A DNA stretch of 18,164 bases from the NCBI GenBank assembly GCA_003149835.1, contig QAMX01000080.1, positions 1 through 18,164 of the forward strand, written 5' to 3'. The notes below the pieces were generated by a model. That model saw only the letters and a program-made list of their open reading frames with translations, was not told the origin of the DNA and ran no database searches. A program made the position numbers and the translations under genes. This stretch comes from Clostridiales bacterium (lineage in GTDB: Bacteria > Bacillota > Clostridia > Oscillospirales > QAMX01). This document shows positions 1 through 8,764 of the stretch, in pieces. Every line of letters begins with the position of its first letter. The first letter of the stretch is position 1.

Positions 1-120
1 GCTAACCGCGCCCCCCGCAGAAGCGCTTTTTGCATTTTCCATGACCGCGCGGCTCCGGTAAGACCGCCCCGCGCTCCTTCGCCGGCAAGCGTGTGCTAAA
101 AAATGCAAAGCATATGTGCT
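1..120. other. Left edge, no assignable gene
   Basis: I see no convincing gene here. A minus-strand ATG at about position 43 opens a frame that runs off the left edge (it would begin MENAKSAS), with a weak GGAG about 10 nt upstream, so a gene start is possible but cannot be tested with 14 codons. A plus-strand frame ending at the TAA at 59-61 could equally be the tail of an upstream gene. The 10-mer TGTGCTAAAA occurs twice between about 91 and 124. Confidence 0.3.
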
Positions 121-164
121 AAAAGGGCGTTTTCCGTTGATGATACGGAAAACGCCCTTTTTTT
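121..164. terminator. Strong hairpin terminator, probably usable from both sides
   Basis: A perfect 17-bp stem (121-137 with 145-161) encloses a 7-nt loop, TGATGAT. On the plus strand it is followed by a continuous T run to 164. On the minus strand the stem ends in four Ts. It lies about 45 nt beyond the stop of the giant minus-strand glucan synthase gene and is the obvious terminator for it. The better T tract on the plus strand suggests it also stops a plus-strand transcript coming from the left. Confidence 0.85.
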
Positions 165-209
165 GTTTTGAAAACGGAAGCGTTTTGCTCTGATCTCCAT
201 TGTTTTCGT

Positions 210-3200
210 TCAGCGGAGCTCTATACGATATTCTTTTGCCCCGTCCGATAAATCGACCGTATGCGTCCGTCTGTTCGCCGTCCGCTCGATGCGCAGCGCG
301 ACGCGCTTTTCGCCCAGCGTAAGCCGGCATTCGCAGGCGGGCAGGTCGGCGGGCAAGCGCGGCGTGACCGTCAGCCCCGCCGGCGTGGCTCGGATGCCGA
401 GCATCCCTTCGAGGACGGCCCGCCGGTACCATGCGGCGGAACCGGTATACCAGCTCCACCCGCACATGCCGGTCTTGTCGCCGTCGCCGTAGACGTCGGC
501 GGCAATGACGAAATCCTCTCCGCCGTAGATCACAGGATCGTGGTTCTCCGGCAGCAGCATTTGCAGCAGCGACCATCCGTCGTCCTCCCGGTCGGCGTAA
601 AAGCATGCCAGAGCCAGCCAGATGGCGGCGTGCGTATACTGCCCGCCGTTTTCCCGCACGCCGCGCGGGTAGGCGCAGATATATCCGGTCTGCGCCGGCG
701 GCGTGAAAGGCGGCGTAAACAGCCGGACGAGCTTGTTTTTGTCGTCCGCCAAGGCGTCCAGCGCCGTTTGAAGCGCCGTGCGCATTTTCACCTTTTCCCC
801 CTCCGGCTCCGTTCCGTCCGCTGAGAGCCATGCAAAGCTCTGGGCGATGGAATCGATCTTGCATTCGGGGCTGCTCTCCGCGCCGATGACCGCCCCCGCG
901 TCGGTGTAGGCGCGGACAAAGCGGTCGCCGTCATAGGCTTCGAGCGCGGCATGGCGAAGCGCTTTCGCCTCATCCAGGAAAAACGCCGCCGTATCCCCGT
1001 CGCCGAGCCCGCGGCAGACCGGGGCAAAACGCCGCAGCGCCAGCGCGCCGAACCAGGCCAGCCATACGCTTTCGCCGCGCCCATCCGGGCCGACGGCGTT
1101 CATGCCGTCGTTCCAGTCGCCGCCGAGAATCAGGGGCAGGCCGTGCGCGCCGCGCCCCCGCGCCAAAAACATCCGAACGGCGCGGAGACAGTGGCCGTAC
1201 AGGGTGTCGGTTTCCTCCGAACGGACGGCGTTTTCATACCGCTCCCGCTCGCCTTCGCCGAGCGGTTCGCTTTTCAGATACGGAACCTGCTCGTTCAGGA
1301 GCGACATATCCCCCGTGCGTTCGAGATATTCCGCCGCGGAAAGCGGCAGCCACAGCAAATCGTCGCTGCAACGGGTGCGGACGCCGTTCTGAATCGCCGG
1401 ATCGCTGAACCCGACATGGAACCAGTGCTGCACGTCGCCCGCCTCATACTGGCGCGAGGCGGCGAGCAGCAGCAGCGACCGCATGATCTCCGGCTGCTCC
1501 GTCAGCAGCGCCGCCGCATCTTGCAGCTGATCGCGGAAGCCGATCGCCCCGCCGTTTTGATACAGCGAGGATCGGGCGTAGAGCCGCGCGCCCTTGATTT
1601 GCCAGACGACCCAGTCGTTTAGATAGCGGTCGAGCGCGCTGTCCCCGCTTTGCAGCAGAATTTTTTTCGTCTCGGCGGCGCGGGCGGCGACGGAGGTCTG
1701 AAAAGCCGCCTCGGCGCGTTTCGGCTCGGCAAAGGAGCGCGCGAGCCGCGCCGCGTTCTGCGCCGTATCGGCCGCCGCAACGGCGAGCACGGCGCGGGTT
1801 CCCTCGTTTCCGGCCGACAGTGCAATGCGGAACGCCGCGATACGGCCGGACGCCTCCTGCGTTTCCGGCGCGTAAAACATGCCGCTCTGGAACTCCGCCT
1901 CAGAGCAGGTGATTGCGGACGGCGCGGGCCACGCGCAGAACGCCGCGGCCGCCGGGTCAAGGTGCTGTAAAAACGGATTTTCCGCGGTGATACAGCCCGT
2001 CTCCGTATCATACGCGGTCACGACTCCCTTGCGGTCGTTTTCGCTCTCGGCGAGGAGCGGCGCGGCGAACCAGTCGATCGTCAGGCCGCCGCGCTCCGCT
2101 TCGATCACGACGACCCGCACGCATTCCTCCGGCAAAACGCATACGCGCACGCGCACCGTCTGCCCGTCGACCTCCTTTGTCCACGACGTAAAGCCCTGTT
2201 CAAAGGAACATTCCGCCCCCGCGAGCAGCGGAATGCGGACGCCGTCTGTCAGGGCGAACAGCGATTCGCCGTTTTCGCGGCTGTCCCAAGGCGTGATTTT
2301 CAACAGACGCGCGTTTTTATACCAGATATGCGTCAAGCCGAAGTCGGCGGAGAAGCAGCCGAAGCGCGGGTTGCACAACGGCTGCGACCATACCCGCGGC
2401 CGCGCCGCTTTGGTTTTTCCGATCGGCAGCGCCGCAGCCGCCGACCCGCTTCGCCGGTACGGCAGCGACGCGCACGCCGCGAGGCGGAGCGCGGAGAGCT
2501 GCGCCTCGCTCAGCGCCGAGAGGTCAAACAGGTGGAGCCCGCCGCGGCTCCCGACCGCCTGCTCGCTTCCGGCGACCTTAATCGCCGAATGGCAGATGTG
2601 AAAGCCCGTGCGCTCATAAGCGCCGCCGTCGTCGGTCAGCAGACACAGATCGTAGGCGACGCCGCAGCTCGCCAGCAGCTTGTGCTGGCGGACGGCCCGG
2701 AAAATCTCGCTCGCCCGCGCGTTCTGTTCCTCTGAAAAGCATTCGGACAGCACGATGGGCAGATCGCCGCTGATGCCGAGACGCCAGAGCTCCCCTTTTG
2801 CGGTTTGGATGGCCGGCTTTGGGCCCTGCCGCTCTCCGCCCAGCAGCATCGGGGTGAGCAGAGAAAGCGCAGCGGCGGCCTCTCGCGCCGTAAACGCGAG
2901 GCGCTCCGCTGTTTTCATATATAAATCGCCTGTCCGGCGCGCCGCTTTCAGGGCGTTTTCACACACCGCCGCCGCTGCGGCGGCATTTTCACCGAGCGCT
3001 ACGGCAAACCGCACCGAAAACGCCGCGCAGGATTTGAGCTCGACAGGAATCGCCGCCCGGATAACCGGCGCGCGCATTTCCCCGAATGCCGCGGAGCCGA
3101 GGTCTCCGCAATAGGAATCGGCAATCCGCGGATCATTGCCGGCGAGCGCCGCGTCGCCGTCGGTCGTAAAGACGGCTCCGTCGCGGTCGCAGACCATGGC

Positions 3201-6200
3201 GACAGCCTGTTCCGTTTTGCCGCTGCGGTCGCGCCGCGTCGCGGCGGCCCCGTTGCGGACCGGCTCGGTGGTCAGAAACATCTGATAAAACGCCGGATGG
3301 CTGGCGTATTCCGTCTCGCTGCCGCACAACGGCTCCAAAAACAGGATCAGATGGCCGTTTACCGTCCCGTCGCTGACGTTTCTGACGGTGACCTCGCGGA
3401 TCTCCGCTTGGTCGTTTTCCGATATCCCGACCCATTGCGTGATATGCAGACGGCTGCTCTCGGCGGAAAAACGGCAGAAATCCTCCGTAAACTCGCTGCG
3501 GTAGCGCGCGTCCGTGCCCTGCGGCAGCGCGGCGGCCGACATCACCTCGTTTTCGCTTTGAAACAGCACGGCTATCCCTGTGCTGTTTGGAACCAGCGTT
3601 CTTCCCGAATGATACGCGGCGGCGCGGCGGGAAAACAGGCTTGTCACGCCGGCCGAAGTCGCCAGCAGCGTACATCCGCTGTTGGCGAGGAGATTGACCG
3701 CGGGTTCGGTTTCGTTGCCGCCCGTGGTCGTGATCCGATAGGTCATCGGCCGCGCCGTCCGCACTTTGAGCTCGGGCCTGGCACTGATCCGGCGCACGTT
3801 GACGGCGTTAACGGGCATGCGCTCGCGCAGCAGCGACTGATAGGCGCGGATATCCGGCCGGCTCAAAAACGCTTCGACAAAATAGAGCCCTTCGCCGCCG
3901 CACGCCGTCAGCAGATTGCAGATCGAACACAGGGACATCGCCATATGGTGCGCCATATAGCTCTTGCAGACGCGGTAAGGCCGCGCCGCCCATTCCCCGT
4001 CGTTTTCGGGAATACGCCCCGCGGTGAAATCGACGGATTCGTACAGCCCGTATTTTCCCTGAATGTCGTCGATGGCGGCCAGAGCGCGCAGATTTTTGAG
4101 CGCTTGGTTCGGATCCGTCGTCAAGGCCAAAAACGTCGAGTACGGCGACAGCACAAGCTCGCTGTCCAGCCCGTTTTTCAGGCCGAGCGCGGTGATGCCG
4201 TGCGCCTTGTACTGATAGTTCAGCGACTCGTCAAACGAATAAAACGCGCTCTCCGAAATGCCCCAAGGCAGTTTTCGCCGCCGGGCATAGCGCCGCTGGC
4301 AGTAGACGGCGTAGCGGTTCGCCTCGTAGAGCAGGGAATTTTCCTCGTCGGGCAGCAGGATGTTTGGCATCAGGTATTCAAAGAGGCTACCGCTCCATGA
4401 CACGAGGCCGGAATAGCCGTTGGTCTCCGAAAGCATGCGGGAAAGGCTGCGCCAGTGCCGTTTTTCAATCTGCCCCTGTGCGATCGCCATAAAACTGGTC
4501 AGGCGCGCCTCGCTGGCGAGCATGTCGTAGCGGCCGCCGACACCGTGCCCCTCTCCGTCGACGGCGATTCGCAGCAGATGCGCGTCCTCATCGTACAGCG
4601 CGCTGAAATCGGCGGAAACGGCGAGACGCTCCATCCGTCCGGCGAGCTGCCTGTTCCCTTTTTCTCCGACGAGTTGGGCGGCGGCGAGCAGCGAGGCGCA
4701 CAGGTTGCCGCTGTCGACCGAGGAGACAATCGCCGGGCTCATCACGCGCAGCGTTTTCGTATTGTACCAGTTATAGAGGTGGCCGCGGTATTTCTCCATG
4801 CGTTCCACGGCGCTGATGACCCTCAGAAGGCGCTTTTCCGCTTCCTCCCACGGGAGAAAGCCGAGCTTCTCCGCCCCCAGAACGGCGAGCAGGGAGAGGC
4901 CGATGTTGGTCGGGCTCGTCCGGTGGGCGATCGTCCCGCAGGGCTCCGCCTGATAGTTGTCCGGCGGCAGAAAATTGTCTGTCTCCGCCATCATCTCATC
5001 GAAAAACCGCCAGATTCTGCGGGCGTTTTCAGTTAAAAGCGCTTTGTCCTCCTCCCCGATCTCCGGCTTCTGATCCATTTTCCGGGAGAGCCAGAAGGAA
5101 TAGGCGGGCGATAAGACCCAGAACAGCGCCGCCAGCCATGCGACCGGATTCCATCCGACGACGCAGACCGCCGCTGCGAGCACGATGGCCGGCATAAATA
5201 CGAAGTACTCGTGCAGCAGGCCGCCGACGCCGTTTTTGGCATACTTGGCGCGCTTTTCAGCCTCCGCCGCCGTCGTCCATTCCAGCATGGCGCGTTTGGT
5301 GAAGAGCATACGCCAGAGCGCCTGCACGATGGCGCGGACGGTAACAAACGCATCGAATGGCAGCAATAGAAAGCGCGAGAAAAATTGCAGTAGGCCGCCG
5401 CGAAAGCCCGCGTAGATCGTCGAGTGACAGCGCGTTGAAACCTTATTGGTAAAATTTCGGAACCGCTCTACGGTATTCAGAAGCATCGGCGCGGCCAGAG
5501 CGGCCAGGGCGCAGACGGCTGCGGCCGCCGCCGGCGCATTCATAAAGATACAATAGCCCGCAATGGCCAGAAAAATCGCGACCGACGTCTGCGCGCGCCG
5601 GAGATTGTCGCCAATCTTGTATTTTGCAATCCGGTTTAAAGGGTTTGGATAAAGCTCGCCGCTGCGGCCGCGGATTCTGGGAAAGAGAAACGGGATGAGC
5701 TGGATATCGCCGCGCGTCCATCTCGCCTGTCTCTTGAAAAACGAACGCACCGACGACGGAAAGCCGTCGGTGAGCGTGGTGTCGGTCAAATAGCCCGTGC
5801 GCAGGAAGCTGCCTTCGAGCAGGTCGTGAGAGAGCACGCGGTTGTCGGCGATCTTGCCTTTCAGCACGCGGTGCATCGTGCGCAGGTCGATCATGCCCTT
5901 GCCGATAAAGATCGAATCGCCGAAAAGATTTTGGTAAATATCGCCGCTCGCAGAAAAATACGGATCCGTGCCGCCCTGCCCCGCGAAGATGCGCGAAAAA
6001 AGCGTCGCGTTGGCCGCGATCAGGTCGAGCGCGATCCGCGGCTGCAAAATGCCGTAGCCGGCGACGACGCAGGAATCGTCTCCGGCGACAGAGGCCCGGT
6101 TTAACGGATGGAGCATGGCGCCGGCCATGGAGCGGATCGAGTCCGGCGCGGGCGCGGTATCGGCGTCCAGCGCGACGAGATAGCGAACCTTTCGCAGCCG

Positions 6201-7769
6201 GCTCTCGTCGACGCCGTAAACGATCGGCAGATTGTCCGCGTCGTCGTCTCCCGAGACGAACGCCGCCAAGGAGGCGATGGCGCCGCGCTTGCGCTCATAA
6301 GCCATATAGACCCCGTCGCGCTCGTTAAAGCGGCGGTTTCGGTAGACGACGGCGAACCGCTTGCCGTAACGCGCGTTCAGCTCGTCTACTTTTTCTTTCG
6401 CGGCATTTAAAATCTCCGCGTCGGCCTCGGCCTCCGGCGTTTGGGAATCGGGGAGGTCGGCAAGCACGCCGTACAGAACGTTATCCCCCGCCGTTCGGTT
6501 GGCGAGATAATATTCCTCCAAAAGCGCGACGTGCTTTTCCGCCTGCTTTTTGTCTGCGGCCAGCAGCGCGATTACAACCAGGGTCATGCCCTCTTCGGGA
6601 ACGCCGTTTTTCAGCTCCAGCGCGGGCAGATGCCAGATCGGCACATGCCGCGAAAACATATAAAGCAGCAGCGACCTCGTGACCTCATAAAGCGGCAAAA
6701 TCGCCCCTATGCCAAGGAGAACGCTTTTGAACAGGATGCCGAGCAGCACGGAAATCAGAACCGGAAGCGTCATATCGAGGATCAGATAGGCGTTGGCGGC
6801 GCGTTTGCGCGCTTTTTGCAGCGGCTCGGCGTTGACGATGTGAAACCCGATATGCGCCGCGGCGGTATCAGGCGGCGCCGCAGCGGCGGCGGCGAGAGCT
6901 TGGCGCGCGAGCTCATATTCGGAAATACGCCGTTTGCGCGCCGTGCGCGCAAGGAGGTGCCGGTAATAGGCCTGCGAATATTCGTCCATTTGCGGATAGG
7001 TGCCGTCCGGGTCGTCTAAAAGCACCTGTTCGAGCGCGCTCACCGCGCGCACGGCGCGGTTATAATCGGCGCTGCCGACGGCGCGCAGCAGCTTCAACGA
7101 GTTTTTGATGTTCTCCGCAAGGGTTCCGTGCAGCTTTTCGGCCGTTTGCGCGTAGACGGCCAGCGTCTGATTGACGCCGCCGCGCAGGCTCTGTTTCCAG
7201 AGAATCATCTCCGCGCCGAAGGGATCGTCCACTTCCTCGGCGGCGTAGGCGCGGAGGATTTTCGCAATCTCCTCAGCGGCCGAACAGATATTTTCGACCG
7301 CCGCAAAACGCAGCATCGTCAGGAACAGGTTGCATTCGTCTTCGTTCAGCGGCCGTTCGCGCTGTACGCCTTCCAAAAACAGCTGAATCCGCTCCGGCGT
7401 CACCGCGTCCGCGCCGGTTTTCAGCAGCGACCGCGCCATCTCGCAGACAAAGACCCGGCCTTTTCGGTCCGAGGTCAGCCGATAGCCGCCGCGCAGCTCC
7501 TGTTTGAGGATGTTGCCCTCCTTTTCCACCGTGTAGACATTGTCGGAAAGCCAGACGAATTCAGGAGGCAGCAGCACCGAGTCTGTTTTCGGCAGGCTTT
7601 CCGAATAGCGGTTGAGCTGCGCGACCGTTTTTTTGATGACGCTGAGATCATGTTTCAGCGCTTTGCGCACCGCGCGCGCGTCCGCATAGCCGCGCGCGGA
7701 AAAAGCGCGCGCGCAGTTTTCTCCGTAACGCCCGGCGCGGCTGTTGGGCATGAATATTTCGTCCTGCAT
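210..7769 (-). CDS. Cyclic beta-1,2-glucan synthase-like protein (GT84 / glycoamylase-like / GH94)
   Basis: Giant protein (about 2,519 aa from ATG 7769) resembling NdvB/Cgs enzymes, which polymerise beta-1,2-glucan from UDP-glucose at the membrane, trim it and cyclise it. Visible order: N-terminal region; hydrophobic pair at about residues 326-373; GT84-type transferase with a DADT acidic motif near 533 and a QARWTRGD (QxxRW-type) motif near 680; further membrane segments near 728-760 and 853-895; a glycoamylase-like domain from about 950 (SPTNIGLSLLAVLGAEKLGF, later SSVDSGN); and a GH94 phosphorylase-like C-terminus with GGDWNDG near 2215, whose second Asp is the family acid position. Proteobacterial Cgs proteins are somewhat longer. 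The frame stays open upstream to a TTG at 7814. I prefer ATG 7769 with AGGA 14 nt upstream, but ATG 7751 (AGGA 10 nt upstream) is equally plausible. No glucan exporter is next to it. Whether the product is cyclic, linear or degraded by phosphorolysis cannot be decided from sequence. Confidence 0.88.
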   Translation of the reverse strand: MQDEIFMPNSRAGRYGENCARAFSARGYADARAVRKALKHDLSVIKKTVAQLNRYSESLPKTDSVLLPPEFVWLSDNVYTVEKEGNILKQELRGGYRLTSDRKGRVFVCEMARSLLKTGADAVTPERIQLFLEGVQRERPLNEDECNLFLTMLRFAAVENICSAAEEIAKILRAYAAEEVDDPFGAEMILWKQSLRGGVNQTLAVYAQTAEKLHGTLAENIKNSLKLLRAVGSADYNRAVRAVSALEQVLLDDPDGTYPQMDEYSQAYYRHLLARTARKRRISEYELARQALAAAAAAPPDTAAAHIGFHIVNAEPLQKARKRAANAYLILDMTLPVLISVLLGILFKSVLLGIGAILPLYEVTRSLLLYMFSRHVPIWHLPALELKNGVPEEGMTLVVIALLAADKKQAEKHVALLEEYYLANRTAGDNVLYGVLADLPDSQTPEAEADAEILNAAKEKVDELNARYGKRFAVVYRNRRFNERDGVYMAYERKRGAIASLAAFVSGDDDADNLPIVYGVDESRLRKVRYLVALDADTAPAPDSIRSMAGAMLHPLNRASVAGDDSCVVAGYGILQPRIALDLIAANATLFSRIFAGQGGTDPYFSASGDIYQNLFGDSIFIGKGMIDLRTMHRVLKGKIADNRVLSHDLLEGSFLRTGYLTDTTLTDGFPSSVRSFFKRQARWTRGDIQLIPFLFPRIRGRSGELYPNPLNRIAKYKIGDNLRRAQTSVAIFLAIAGYCIFMNAPAAAAAVCALAALAAPMLLNTVERFRNFTNKVSTRCHSTIYAGFRGGLLQFFSRFLLLPFDAFVTVRAIVQALWRMLFTKRAMLEWTTAAEAEKRAKYAKNGVGGLLHEYFVFMPAIVLAAAVCVVGWNPVAWLAALFWVLSPAYSFWLSRKMDQKPEIGEEDKALLTENARRIWRFFDEMMAETDNFLPPDNYQAEPCGTIAHRTSPTNIGLSLLAVLGAEKLGFLPWEEAEKRLLRVISAVERMEKYRGHLYNWYNTKTLRVMSPAIVSSVDSGNLCASLLAAAQLVGEKGNRQLAGRMERLAVSADFSALYDEDAHLLRIAVDGEGHGVGGRYDMLASEARLTSFMAIAQGQIEKRHWRSLSRMLSETNGYSGLVSWSGSLFEYLMPNILLPDEENSLLYEANRYAVYCQRRYARRRKLPWGISESAFYSFDESLNYQYKAHGITALGLKNGLDSELVLSPYSTFLALTTDPNQALKNLRALAAIDDIQGKYGLYESVDFTAGRIPENDGEWAARPYRVCKSYMAHHMAMSLCSICNLLTACGGEGLYFVEAFLSRPDIRAYQSLLRERMPVNAVNVRRISARPELKVRTARPMTYRITTTGGNETEPAVNLLANSGCTLLATSAGVTSLFSRRAAAYHSGRTLVPNSTGIAVLFQSENEVMSAAALPQGTDARYRSEFTEDFCRFSAESSRLHITQWVGISENDQAEIREVTVRNVSDGTVNGHLILFLEPLCGSETEYASHPAFYQMFLTTEPVRNGAAATRRDRSGKTEQAVAMVCDRDGAVFTTDGDAALAGNDPRIADSYCGDLGSAAFGEMRAPVIRAAIPVELKSCAAFSVRFAVALGENAAAAAAVCENALKAARRTGDLYMKTAERLAFTAREAAAALSLLTPMLLGGERQGPKPAIQTAKGELWRLGISGDLPIVLSECFSEEQNARASEIFRAVRQHKLLASCGVAYDLCLLTDDGGAYERTGFHICHSAIKVAGSEQAVGSRGGLHLFDLSALSEAQLSALRLAACASLPYRRSGSAAAALPIGKTKAARPRVWSQPLCNPRFGCFSADFGLTHIWYKNARLLKITPWDSRENGESLFALTDGVRIPLLAGAECSFEQGFTSWTKEVDGQTVRVRVCVLPEECVRVVVIEAERGGLTIDWFAAPLLAESENDRKGVVTAYDTETGCITAENPFLQHLDPAAAAFCAWPAPSAITCSEAEFQSGMFYAPETQEASGRIAAFRIALSAGNEGTRAVLAVAAADTAQNAARLARSFAEPKRAEAAFQTSVAARAAETKKILLQSGDSALDRYLNDWVVWQIKGARLYARSSLYQNGGAIGFRDQLQDAAALLTEQPEIMRSLLLLAASRQYEAGDVQHWFHVGFSDPAIQNGVRTRCSDDLLWLPLSAAEYLERTGDMSLLNEQVPYLKSEPLGEGERERYENAVRSEETDTLYGHCLRAVRMFLARGRGAHGLPLILGGDWNDGMNAVGPDGRGESVWLAWFGALALRRFAPVCRGLGDGDTAAFFLDEAKALRHAALEAYDGDRFVRAYTDAGAVIGAESSPECKIDSIAQSFAWLSADGTEPEGEKVKMRTALQTALDALADDKNKLVRLFTPPFTPPAQTGYICAYPRGVRENGGQYTHAAIWLALACFYADREDDGWSLLQMLLPENHDPVIYGGEDFVIAADVYGDGDKTGMCGWSWYTGSAAWYRRAVLEGMLGIRATPAGLTVTPRLPADLPACECRLTLGEKRVALRIERTANRRTHTVDLSDGAKEYRIELR

Positions 7770-8067
7770 ATCGGTAAACCGTGTCCTTTCTTTGAAACGT
7801 CCCCGCTCCGTCAAAAATCGATCTGCTGAACCGCCCTACTCAGCGTCTCCGGCCGATTCAGCTTGACCATCCGTCATCCGTCCACACATAGCTGAAAATC
7901 GCGCCACAGAGTAAAATCACGTCCGCGCCGACCTTTTGACGCGCAGACGCAGGCGTTCAGAATCCCATACAAGAAAAGCGGTTCCTCCGTCGGGTCAAGA
8001 AAATCGTTTTTGCCCGGCGGCCGTCGTTCGCCGCTTGTCTTTTCTTATTTTTTCATAAATTGATTTT
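7770..8067. other. Long non-coding leader upstream of the glucan synthase gene
   Basis: This stretch separates the giant minus-strand gene from the divergent plus-strand operon. I see no convincing gene in it. If the candidate minus-strand promoter near 8068-8095 is real, it is a 5' leader of roughly 290 nt. I found no strong local hairpin with a T tract. If the gene really starts at TTG 7814, the leader is about 45 nt shorter. Confidence 0.45.
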
Positions 8068-8095
8068 TGTATACATAGCGCCGCCCTATTGACAA
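8068..8095 (-). promoter_or_regulatory. Candidate divergent promoter for the glucan synthase gene
   Basis: On the minus strand TTGTCA (8095-8090) is separated by 16 nt from TATACA (8073-8068), a fair sigma-A match. Its -35 box overlaps the -35 of the plus-strand ylxM promoter almost completely, so the two would compete for polymerase. This is a sequence match only. The start site would be near 8061. Confidence 0.35.
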
Positions 8096-8117
8096 CGCGT
8101 CTCGGTTATGGTATCAT
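8089..8117 (+). promoter_or_regulatory. Sigma-A promoter of the ylxM-ffh-rpsP-khpA-rimM-trmD operon
   Basis: A consensus -35 TTGACA (8089-8094), a 17-nt spacer and -10 TATCAT (8112-8117) place transcription start at about 8124. It is the only strong promoter match I found ahead of this set of plus-strand genes, so it probably drives the whole operon. Confidence 0.8.
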
Positions 8118-8121
8118 ATCT

Positions 8122-8147
8122 GCTGTAAAGGATTTTAGCTTTACAGC
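8122..8147 (+). promoter_or_regulatory. Hairpin at the 5' end of the ylxM operon transcript
   Basis: A perfect 9-bp stem, GCTGTAAAG with CTTTACAGC (8122-8130 with 8139-8147), has an 8-nt loop. It begins at the predicted +1, so the mRNA would start with a hairpin. It has no T tract. It could stabilise the mRNA or bind a regulator; the function is unknown. Confidence 0.5.
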
Positions 8148-8183
8148 GATACCTCCAGCCGGACGGAAGAAGGTTGAAGCGTC

Positions 8184-8573
8184 ATGCCCGCCGAAAACGC
8201 TCTGAAAGAAAATGCGTTTGAAATGTGTCTCCTGTTTGATTTTTACGGCGCCATGCTGACGCCGCGGCAGCAGGAAATTTTCGATGTCTATTATAACGAC
8301 GATCTCTCGCTTTCCGAGATCTCCGAACAGATGCAGATCTCGCGGCAGGCGGTGCGCGATTCGCTGACACGCTCTAAAAACCTCATGATCAATTTTGAGC
8401 AACGGCTCGGCCTTGTCGGGCGTTTTAAAAAAAATTCCGACGCTTTGCAGCGGATCAACGCGCTCGCTTCCGAGCTGCTGGACCTGAACCGGACGGAAAA
8501 GCGGAGCGCCGAGTTTGATCTCCGGCTGGCGGAGATCTACCGGCTTACAAAGGACGTCGCCGGTCTGGCGTAA
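8184..8573 (+). CDS. ylxM: YlxM/p13-family putative DNA-binding protein
   Basis: 129-aa protein of the YlxM (UPF0122) family, which is almost always encoded just before ffh in Firmicutes and Mollicutes. It has been linked to the signal recognition particle pathway, possibly as a partner of the SRP. Residues about 15-66 carry the diagnostic part: MCLLFDFYGAMLTPRQQEIF, then DLSLSEISEQMQISRQAVRD, a sigma-70 region 4-like helix-turn-helix. The C-terminal half is charged and probably helical. The start is ATG 8184 with an AAGG-type site about 10 nt upstream. First gene of the operon; 191 nt separate it from ffh, an unusually long gap for this pair. Identification is confident from motif and context; the molecular role is not settled in the family. 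Confidence 0.9.
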   Translation: MPAENALKENAFEMCLLFDFYGAMLTPRQQEIFDVYYNDDLSLSEISEQMQISRQAVRDSLTRSKNLMINFEQRLGLVGRFKKNSDALQRINALASELLDLNRTEKRSAEFDLRLAEIYRLTKDVAGLA

Positions 8574-8589
8574 TTGCCTCTACCCGTTT

Positions 8590-8605
8590 CCTCCGACAGC
8601 GGAGG
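8590..8605 (+). promoter_or_regulatory. Small hairpin in the ylxM-ffh gap
   Basis: CCTCCG (8590-8595) pairs with CGGAGG (8600-8605) around an ACAG loop, 17 nt after the ylxM stop. There is no T run, so it is not a terminator. The rest of the 8574-8764 gap holds weaker inverted repeats, for example GTCTC with GAGAC around 8700, and no gene. It may be a stability or processing element. Confidence 0.4.
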
Positions 8606-8764
8606 TAATCAGGTATACGCGCCCCCTATTCTGTTGGAAAACCGGTCGAGGCGCTTTTGTTTTCGACGTTTTGTTGAGCCTATGGCGATCAAGGGCCGAC
8701 CGTCTCGCGCGGCGGCAGAGATGAGACTGCGGGTATTATTTGTTTAAAGGAGCTGATACAGCCG

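Noticed and set aside
3297..4400. Plus-strand open frame of about 367 codons within the glucan synthase gene
   Set aside because: Low-complexity Arg/Gln/Ala-rich antisense translation with no ribosome-binding site; the minus frame is continuous over 7.5 kb with recognised domains.
8574..8764. SRP RNA gene next to ffh
   Set aside because: I looked for the conserved SRP RNA helix 8 motif (GGAA tetraloop with the asymmetric loop) and did not find it.
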